Assembly: GCF_017355165.1 (NCBI RefSeq)
Contig: NZ_JADILK010000022.1
Coordinates: 1-64,000 of the forward strand
Length of the DNA stretch: 64,000 nucleotides
From: Bacillus sp. SD075
Lineage (GTDB): Bacteria > Bacillota > Bacilli > Bacillales > DSM-1321
Direction of reading: 5' to 3'
Position 1 is the stretch's first letter, and each line of letters begins with the position of its first letter. Of the stretch, positions 57,425-64,000 are shown piece by piece. The position numbers and the translations under genes were made by a program. The notes under the pieces were generated by a model that saw nothing but the letters and a program-made list of their open reading frames with translations, was not told the DNA's origin and made no database searches.

Positions 57425-57431
57425 ATAAAAG

Positions 57432-57598
57432 ACAGTGAATATTTTAGAAACGCTGCAGACGGTAAATCCGTCACAAGGAAATACCCATCCGAAATCGCTT
57501 CCGACGAAATGGTCCTTCAAGGGAGGCATGTATGGGGAAGGGGTCTCCTTTAATAAATGCAATTAAGGATATCCGGGTGCTACGCCATGGATTTTTTA
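57432..57598 (+). other. Structured leader with possible attenuator before mtrA
   Basis: About 205 bases separate the predicted transcription start from mtrA. The leader contains GACGGTAAATCCGTC and GGGTCTCC-type pairings, and ends in a weak hairpin ATCCGG...CC-AT-GGAT (57571-57591) followed by T6 at 57592-57597. It does not match any riboswitch class I recognise. Confidence 0.35.
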
Positions 57599-57638
57599 TC
57601 TGAATACATAATATTATTGATTTCTAGGAGGAACAAAA

Positions 57639-58205
57639 ATGGCTAATGTTGATCATGCCAAATTAGAAGAAGCGGTTAAAATGCTTCTTGAGGCTGTAGG
57701 GGAAGACCCAACGAGGGAAGGACTGCTGGATACTCCTGGCCGTGTAGCCAGAATGTATGAAGAGATTTTTTCCGGACTTAATCAGGATCCAAAGGAATAT
57801 TTCGATACTGTTTTTGGAGAGGACCATGAAGAACTCGTACTTGTAAAGGATATTCCGTTTTACTCAGTATGTGAACATCATTTAGTCCCTTTTTACGGGA
57901 AAGCCCATGTAGCATATATTCCAAAAAACGGCAAAGTGACTGGTTTAAGTAAATTGGCACGGGCGGTGGAGGCTGTATCGAAGCGTCCACAACTTCAAGA
58001 GCGCATCACATCTACAGTTGCTGACTCGATAATGGAAAAGCTAGAGCCTCATGGTGTAATGGTTGTAGTAGAGGCTGAACATATGTGCATGACCATGCGA
58101 GGTGTAAAAAAACCTGGATCTAAAACAGTGACTTCAGCAGTAAGGGGAACGTTTGCAAAGGATCACCGTACTAGAGCTGAAGTGCTGGCATTCATTAAAG
58201 ACTAA
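57639..58205 (+). CDS. mtrA: GTP cyclohydrolase I (MtrA/FolE)
   Basis: 188 residues. It converts GTP to 7,8-dihydroneopterin triphosphate, the first step of folate synthesis. Zinc and substrate motifs: [20 protein letters not shown] (about 71-90) and [16 protein letters not shown] (about 146-161). AGGAGG lies before the ATG. It forms the mtrAB operon with the tryptophan regulator mtrB, as in B. subtilis. Confidence 0.96.
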   Translation: MANVDHAKLEEAVKMLLEAVGEDPTREGLLDTPGRVARMYEEIFSGLNQDPKEYFDTVFGEDHEELVLVKDIPFYSVCEHHLVPFYGKAHVAYIPKNGKVTGLSKLARAVEAVSKRPQLQERITSTVADSIMEKLEPHGVMVVVEAEHMCMTMRGVKKPGSKTVTSAVRGTFAKDHRTRAEVLAFIKD

Positions 58206-58225
58206 GGACATGGGGGCAGGAAAAA

Positions 58226-58474
58226 ATGAATGAAAAAAAGATTCTGAATGATTTTGTGGTAATCAAAGCCATTGAGGATAGTGTGAATGTCATCGGCTTG
58301 ACAAGGGGAACGGACACAAAGTTTCATCACTCCGAAAAACTGGACTCAGGAGAGGTAATGATCGCACAATTCACAGAGCATACCTCGGCAATTAAAATCA
58401 GGGGACATGCAAAAGTCTATACGCCATTCGGTGAGATAGAAAGTGATTCCAAAAAGAATTCGCCTGACAAATGA
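58226..58474 (+). CDS. mtrB: trp RNA-binding attenuation protein TRAP
   Basis: 82 residues (B. subtilis 75 aa, slightly longer C-terminal tail here). An 11-subunit ring that, when bound to tryptophan, wraps GAG/UAG repeats in trp leader RNA and causes termination. The RNA-contact residues Lys in EKLDSGEV and Lys/Arg in AIKIRGHA and the tryptophan-pocket block [14 protein letters not shown] are conserved. Confidence 0.95.
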   Translation: MNEKKILNDFVVIKAIEDSVNVIGLTRGTDTKFHHSEKLDSGEVMIAQFTEHTSAIKIRGHAKVYTPFGEIESDSKKNSPDK

Positions 58475-58638
58475 CAGCTTCTCAATGCTTGGTTAATTAG
58501 TAAATCAATCATCTGATAACGCGTTTAACAAGTTGAAAATTCCCCGCATCCATTTTTTTGAAGAGCAAAAGACGATGGTTTCCTTATTTTTGGAAGTTTC
58601 ATTTTATAAACGTTGACCATTTCATCTGATTGTTTTTA

Positions 58639-58647
58639 TGGTATAAT
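58639..58647 (+). promoter_or_regulatory. Extended -10 promoter of hepS-menG-hepT
   Basis: TGGTATAAT, an extended -10 with consensus hexamer; the -35 16-17 bp upstream is weak (TTTCAT). Confidence 0.5.
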
Positions 58648-58722
58648 AATGTGTATTTTACACAGACAGAAACCAATATGTATGAAAAAAATTATCTTTC
58701 GGGGATGCAAGGGTGATCTCAA

Positions 58723-59553
58723 TTGTTAAACATAACGGACGACATAAGGCAATTAAAACGATTAATAGAAACGAAAGCTCAACATCCATATTTATTGAAG
58801 TATATACAAAAACCAAGCTTGGACGAAGATAAACTGATATTGCTTTGGGGATTATTTAACGATCTGGACGTTACAAGCGAAAAACGGAATCAATACATCA
58901 TTTCAACCATGTTAGTGCAAGTAGCTCTGGATACCCATGAAATCGTCTCGAACTCAGGTGAAGGAATCGAGTTGCCCGAGGTATTGAAAAATCGTCAATT
59001 ACAAGTGCTTGCCGGTGATTACTATAGTGGCTTATATTATCAAGGTCTTGCCAGTGTAGGTAATGTTGATATGATCCGTATACTTTCAAGCGCAATTAAA
59101 AAAATAAATGATAATAAAATCATTCTTTACCAACAAGGGTCCATTCATGATGTACCAACGCTTTTAATGACGATAAAGGCGATCGAGGCTTCCTTGATTC
59201 ATAAACTGGCGGATTACTATAAAGAGCCTGCCTGGATAGAAATATCGGAAGAGCTGCTGCTTTTAAAACGGTTGCATGCCGAGAAGAGCAGTTATATGAA
59301 GTCGGGGAGATCGATAGTTTTTGATGTCCTGTTGGAAATGCCTTTTGATGACTTGAATAGTGGGGAAGTTCCCATTTCGGAAAAAGAAGAGCGGGTACGC
59401 TCCCAATTCGACAAGTGCCTGAGGGATGCCAGGCAATCCGTAGAGCGCTCCATGCGGAAGTTGGCAAAGTTGGATGATGAACTTCTGGAAAGAGTGAAGG
59501 CCATCTTGGAACAAACAGAGAGTGTAGCAAATTCATATGTGAAAGAAGGGTGA
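58723..59553 (+). CDS. hepS: Heptaprenyl diphosphate synthase component I HepS
   Basis: 276 residues from a TTG start, preceded by AAGGGTGATC. The small, non-catalytic subunit that partners HepT to make the C35 side chain of menaquinone-7. All-helical; ALDTHEIVSNSGEG and LAGDYYSGLYYQGLA (about 107-121) are conserved in this divergent family. First gene of the hepS-menG-hepT operon. Confidence 0.92.
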   Translation: MLNITDDIRQLKRLIETKAQHPYLLKYIQKPSLDEDKLILLWGLFNDLDVTSEKRNQYIISTMLVQVALDTHEIVSNSGEGIELPEVLKNRQLQVLAGDYYSGLYYQGLASVGNVDMIRILSSAIKKINDNKIILYQQGSIHDVPTLLMTIKAIEASLIHKLADYYKEPAWIEISEELLLLKRLHAEKSSYMKSGRSIVFDVLLEMPFDDLNSGEVPISEKEERVRSQFDKCLRDARQSVERSMRKLAKLDDELLERVKAILEQTESVANSYVKEG

Positions 59554-59556
59554 ATC

Positions 59557-60267
59557 ATGGAGCAGTCTAAAGAGCAAAAAGTTCATCATGTCTTTGAAAA
59601 GATCTACGGAAATTATGACAAGATGAATTCCCTCATCAGCTTTAAACAGCATCTTAAATGGCGGAAGGCAACAATGGCCATCATGAATGTCCCAAAAGGC
59701 GCCCATGCACTGGATGTATGCTGTGGAACAGCGGACTGGACCATTGCCCTTGCTAATGAAGTAGGACCAGAAGGAAAGGTTGTTGGTCTGGATTTTAGTA
59801 AGAACATGCTGAAAATCGGCGAACAAAAGGTGACTGAACTCAATCTAGATCAAGTGTCCCTAATGCATGGAAATGCAATGGAGCTTCCTTTTGAGGATAA
59901 TAGCTTTGACTATGTCACGATCGGTTTCGGGCTGCGGAATGTCCCCGATTACATGAAAGTGCTTAAAGAGTTAAACCGGGTAGCCAAGCCGGGTGGAATG
60001 GTCGTTTGCCTGGATACTTCACAGCCAACGATGCTTGGCTTTAAACAGGGCTATTATTTTTATTTCCGTTTCATTATGCCCATGTTCGGCAAATTATTCG
60101 CAAAAAGCTATAGCGAATACTCATGGCTACAGGAATCAGCTCGTGATTTCCCTGGCATGAAAAAGCTTGAAAACATGTTCAGGCAGGCAGGAATGGAAAA
60201 TGTCAGTTACAAGGCCCATTTCGGTGGTGTAGCAGCAACACATTTCGGGTACAAGCCTTCAAAATAA
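59557..60267 (+). CDS. menG: Demethylmenaquinone methyltransferase
   Basis: 236 residues. SAM-dependent methylation of demethylmenaquinone to menaquinone (UbiE/MenG family). The SAM-binding motif [15 protein letters not shown] (about 50-64), [25 protein letters not shown] and the terminal AATHFGYKP are typical. AAGGGTGA precedes the ATG, three bases after hepS. Confidence 0.95.
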   Translation: MEQSKEQKVHHVFEKIYGNYDKMNSLISFKQHLKWRKATMAIMNVPKGAHALDVCCGTADWTIALANEVGPEGKVVGLDFSKNMLKIGEQKVTELNLDQVSLMHGNAMELPFEDNSFDYVTIGFGLRNVPDYMKVLKELNRVAKPGGMVVCLDTSQPTMLGFKQGYYFYFRFIMPMFGKLFAKSYSEYSWLQESARDFPGMKKLENMFRQAGMENVSYKAHFGGVAATHFGYKPSK

Positions 60268-60301
60268 GCATAATAGCAATGGACAAAGCTGGGTGGAATG
60301 T

Positions 60302-61264
60302 ATGAAATTTAAAATGATGTATTCATTTTTGAATGCAGATTTGCAATTAATAGAAAAAGAACTGGAAGCCGCAATTGAAGCGGATTCCACGGTTTTAAGG
60401 GAAGCTTCCCTGCATTTACTGCAATCCGGTGGAAAACGGATCCGTCCGGTATTCGTCCTATTGGGCGCGAAGTTTGGCAACTATGATATTCATGTTGTAA
60501 AGCATGTCGCAGCGACTTTGGAACTGATCCATACGGCTTCCCTTGTACATGATGATGTTGTGGATGATGCGGATTTGCGCAGGGGGTCTGCTACCATTAA
60601 GTCAAAATGGGATAATCGTGTCGCCATGTACACAGGCGACTTCATTTTTGCTCGTGCACTGGAAATGATGGCGGTTATCGAGTCTCCCCTTGCGCATCAA
60701 ATTCTTGCTGATACCATGGTTGAACTATGTCTTGGGGAAATTGAACAAATAAAAGATAAGTACAATTTCGAACAGAATTGGCGGATATATTTTAGAAGGA
60801 TCAAGCGGAAAACGGCTTTGCTCATTGCATCCAGCTGCCAGTTGGGAGCCATTTCAGCAGGTGTTGAAGAGAGGATTCACCAAAAGCTATTTAAATTCGG
60901 ATATTATGTCGGTATGTCCTATCAAATCACCGATGATATATTGGACTTTACAGCTTCGGAAGAAGAGCTTGGAAAACCAGCCGGCAGTGATTTGATTCAG
61001 GGTAATATTACTCTACCCGTTTTGATTGCTATGGAAGATCCAAAGTTAAAAAAGCTTATCGAAACAGTTCGGGAAGATACGCCAAAAGACCAAATGTCCC
61101 ATATAATCAATGCGATAAAAACTTCCGGTGCCATTGAACAAGCAGCAAGGATCAGTGATATGTATTTAGAAAAGGCTTTTACTGAGTTGAAAGGTCTTCC
61201 GGCCATTAAAGCTAGAAAAACTTTATCGGATATCGCAAAAAATATCGGAAAAAGAAAGTTTTGA
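60302..61264 (+). CDS. hepT: Heptaprenyl diphosphate synthase component II HepT
   Basis: 320 residues from ATG 60302 (GGGTGG upstream; GTG 60293 is the alternative), identical in length to B. subtilis HepT. Catalytic trans-prenyltransferase: first Asp-rich motif HDDVVDDADLRRG (about 82-94), second DDILDFT (about 209-215), and GGKRIRPV (about 44-51). Requires HepS for activity. Confidence 0.95.
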   Translation: MKFKMMYSFLNADLQLIEKELEAAIEADSTVLREASLHLLQSGGKRIRPVFVLLGAKFGNYDIHVVKHVAATLELIHTASLVHDDVVDDADLRRGSATIKSKWDNRVAMYTGDFIFARALEMMAVIESPLAHQILADTMVELCLGEIEQIKDKYNFEQNWRIYFRRIKRKTALLIASSCQLGAISAGVEERIHQKLFKFGYYVGMSYQITDDILDFTASEEELGKPAGSDLIQGNITLPVLIAMEDPKLKKLIETVREDTPKDQMSHIINAIKTSGAIEQAARISDMYLEKAFTELKGLPAIKARKTLSDIAKNIGKRKF

Positions 61265-61360
61265 TAATGGGAGTTGCGAAACTCATCAATCAATGGTAAT
61301 ATTCTAAAAGTATTGCCTTATATAGGCAAATAACAATGATACATATTAGGAGTGACATTC

Positions 61361-61807
61361 ATGGAAAGAACATTTTTAATGGTTAAGCCTGACGGCGTTC
61401 AACGCAATTTAATCGGTGAAATCGTTTCCCGTTTTGAAAAGAAAGGCTTCCTTCTTGCAGGAGCAAAATTAATGGTCATTTCTCAAGAATTGGCTGAACA
61501 ACATTATGGCGAGCACAAAGAACGTCCTTTCTTTGGCGAATTAGTGGACTTCATTACTTCCGGTCCTGTCTTCGCAATGGTTTGGGAAGGTGAAAACGTA
61601 ATCGCTACTGCACGTCAAATGATGGGTGCCACAAACCCTAAAGATGCAGCAGCAGCAACAATTCGTGGCGATTTTGCCGTAACTGTTGGCAAAAACATCA
61701 TTCACGGATCTGATTCAGCTGAAAGCGCTGTACGTGAAATCGGTTTATTCTTCAAAGAAGAAGAACTTGTTGAGTATTCTAAACTTGTAAACGAGTGGGT
61801 TTATTAA
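61361..61807 (+). CDS. ndk: Nucleoside diphosphate kinase
   Basis: 148 residues from ATG 61361 (AGGAG upstream). It balances nucleoside triphosphate pools by phosphotransfer through His115 in the motif [28 protein letters not shown] is the conserved start. Same length as B. subtilis Ndk. Confidence 0.97.
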   Translation: MERTFLMVKPDGVQRNLIGEIVSRFEKKGFLLAGAKLMVISQELAEQHYGEHKERPFFGELVDFITSGPVFAMVWEGENVIATARQMMGATNPKDAAAATIRGDFAVTVGKNIIHGSDSAESAVREIGLFFKEEELVEYSKLVNEWVY

Positions 61808-61826
61808 TTAATACGATCACTTTATA

Positions 61827-61872
61827 AAAAAGCGGGCTCCATCGTTTTATGCGATGGAACCCGCTTTTTTTG
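61827..61872 (+). terminator. Terminator after ndk
   Basis: AAAAAGCGGGCTCCATCG pairs with CGATGGAACCCGCTTTTT (one mismatch), 6-7 base loop, T7. Confidence 0.9.
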
Positions 61873-61968
61873 TATTGCTTTTTTAGTTTCGAGCAGTTGC
61901 GTAAGGGATTATTTTAAGTTTAAAGAAAATATGGCACTTTCCGATATATAAAGGGAAGGACCACTTAA

Positions 61969-62769
<801 letters not shown>

Positions 62770-62781
62770 ATACTTTTGAAA

Positions 62782-62822
62782 GAAGGGACTGATTCTGCAC
62801 ATGAGCATTCAGTCCCTTTTCG
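62782..62822 (+). terminator. Terminator after cheR
   Basis: AAGGGACTGA/TCAGTCCCTT stem with partial inner pairing and T4. Confidence 0.75.
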
Positions 62823-62974
62823 TTTGTCGTATAATGGCAAATCGAGTAGAACTTCAATTTAAAGGATTAAATTATATCGAAAATGTTTAAGTACTTGTAA
62901 AATAGAAAGAAAAATGATTAAATTCAAACAATATGGTTTTTACGTTTTACATATACCCACATTTCATAAAATTG

Positions 62975-62983
62975 TGGTATATT
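62975..62983 (+). promoter_or_regulatory. Extended -10 promoter of aroC
   Basis: TGGTATATT, an extended -10, about 40 bases before the aroC start codon. Confidence 0.45.
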
Positions 62984-63023
62984 GATACATATACACTTTA
63001 AAGTGCTAAAAGGGGGCTGGAAG

Positions 63024-64000
63024 ATGAGATATTTAACAGCGGGAGAATCACACGGTCCGCAACTGACTACGATCATTGAAGGATTACCGGCGGGAATGTC
63101 GATTTCGAATGAGGATATTAATCAAGAATTAGGACGCCGGCAAAAAGGGCATGGACGTGGAAGAAGGATGCAGATCGAGAAAGATCAGGCTTTTATTTCT
63201 TCGGGTATCAGACATGGCTACACACTCGGTTCACCGGTTGCTTTGGTTGTTGAGAACGATGACTGGAAGCATTGGACGAAGATTATGGGAAGTGAAGGGC
63301 TTTCAGAAGAGGAAGCTGAGGAAATTAAACGTAAAATCACCCGGCCTCGTCCAGGTCATGCTGACCTGAACGGTGGGATTAAATATGGGCACCGCGATTT
63401 GAGAAATGTTCTGGAACGCTCTTCAGCCCGTGAAACGACAGTAAGGGTAGCAGCAGGTGCTGTAGCTAAAAAGCTATTGTCTTTATTGGGGATAGAAGTG
63501 GCATCGCATGTTTTGGAAATTGGTGGAGTGAAGGCAGAACCGCCAAAATACGAAACGATTCAGCAATTGCAACAAGTAACAGAAGAATCTTCTGTTAGAT
63601 GTTTTGACAAAAACGTAGAGCAGCAGATGAAGGATGCAATTGATGAAGCGAAACAAAAGGGAGACTCCATCGGCGGCATCGTTGAGGTCATTGTAGAAGG
63701 AATGCCGGTGGGTGTGGGAAGTTATGTGCACTATGACCGCAAGCTTGATGCAAAACTAGCCGCAGCGATAATGAGCATTAATGCATTTAAAGGGGTGGAA
63801 GTAGGCCTTGGATTTGAAGCGGCCCATCTATTCGGCAGTGATGTCCATGATGAAATCGCATGGGACGAAGAACAGGGTTATTACCGGAAAACCAATCGCC
63901 TTGGTGGTTTTGAAGGCGGTATGACAACTGGAATGCCCATCATTGTACGCGGTGTGATGAAGCCGATCCCCACTTTATATAAACCTTTGAAAAGTGTTGA
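63024..64000 (+). CDS. aroC: Chorismate synthase, 3' end outside window
   Basis: The first 325 codons of a protein normally about 390 aa; the frame is open at the window edge. It converts EPSP to chorismate with reduced FMN (called aroF in B. subtilis). [58 protein letters not shown] and [16 protein letters not shown] are the conserved substrate/FMN-binding segments, described here by their key residues. AGGGGG precedes the ATG. It starts the aromatic amino-acid cluster that follows in B. subtilis. Confidence 0.95.
   Translation, partial: MRYLTAGESHGPQLTTIIEGLPAGMSISNEDINQELGRRQKGHGRGRRMQIEKDQAFISSGIRHGYTLGSPVALVVENDDWKHWTKIMGSEGLSEEEAEEIKRKITRPRPGHADLNGGIKYGHRDLRNVLERSSARETTVRVAAGAVAKKLLSLLGIEVASHVLEIGGVKAEPPKYETIQQLQQVTEESSVRCFDKNVEQQMKDAIDEAKQKGDSIGGIVEVIVEGMPVGVGSYVHYDRKLDAKLAAAIMSINAFKGVEVGLGFEAAHLFGSDVHDEIAWDEEQGYYRKTNRLGGFEGGMTTGMPIIVRGVMKPIPTLYKPLKSV

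Overview
The window is a stretch of chromosome from a spore-forming, low-to-moderate G+C member of the Bacillaceae. Gene content, gene order and protein similarity match the Bacillus subtilis ypuA-to-aroF region almost gene for gene. The differences (a permuted AhpF-like reductase, a CarH-like regulator, plsC after cmk, a putrescine island) and the dispersed repeats look most like Peribacillus (the former Bacillus simplex group). The genus is an inference; no 16S or other marker is present. There are no rRNA or tRNA genes, CRISPR arrays, phages or recognisable transposases.

Layout. 1-6350: ypuA, a 28-codon membrane peptide, ribT, ypuF, a YjcZ-family micro-protein, the scpA-scpB condensin operon, an unrecognised gene, ypuI and sodF. 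6650-9160: a PerR-type peroxide locus, ahpC followed by a flavoprotein whose AhpF domains are in reversed order. 9200-11560: the sporulation operon dacB-spmA-spmB. 11870-19090: rluB, then cytochrome c biogenesis resABC and the redox two-component pair resDE. 19160-20960: sigX-rsiX behind a SigX-type promoter. 21060-24240: serA (minus), an FMN riboswitch with terminator before the riboflavin transporter ribU, and ferredoxin fer (minus). 24530-31640: ypbB-recS-ypbD-ypbE, ypbF, ypbG, a CarH-like B12 photoreceptor candidate and the MecA paralogue ypbH. 31800-38420: gudB, ypdA (bdr), ansA, prsW and the germination pair sleB-ypeB. 38530-38966: a broken ypfA (c-di-GMP flagellar brake). 39089-47240: ypfB, cmk-plsC-ypfD(rpsA), fni, ypzI, yphA, der and gpsA. 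47440-53730: an insertion relative to B. subtilis that holds a putrescine-type permease, a sigma-54 activator and a putrescine aminotransferase; both metabolic genes have -24/-12 promoters. 53900-64000: yphE-yphF, spoIVA, hbs, mtrA-mtrB, the menaquinone cluster hepS-menG-hepT, ndk, cheR and the first 325 codons of aroC.

How it fits together. Respiration runs through the window: cytochrome c assembly (resABC), its regulator (resDE), and menaquinone side-chain synthesis and methylation (hepS, menG, hepT). Sporulation and germination genes recur (dacB, spmAB, sleB-ypeB, spoIVA, the YjcZ-like peptide). Redox defence is represented by sodF, ahpC with its reductase, and the bacillithiol-disulfide reductase ypdA. 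Nitrogen scavenging is represented by gudB (intact), ansA and the sigma-54 putrescine module, which would feed glutamate and 4-aminobutyraldehyde. The most interesting items are the putrescine island with its shared upstream motifs, the CarH-type candidate carrying both signature motifs, the permuted AhpF, and the decayed ypfA.
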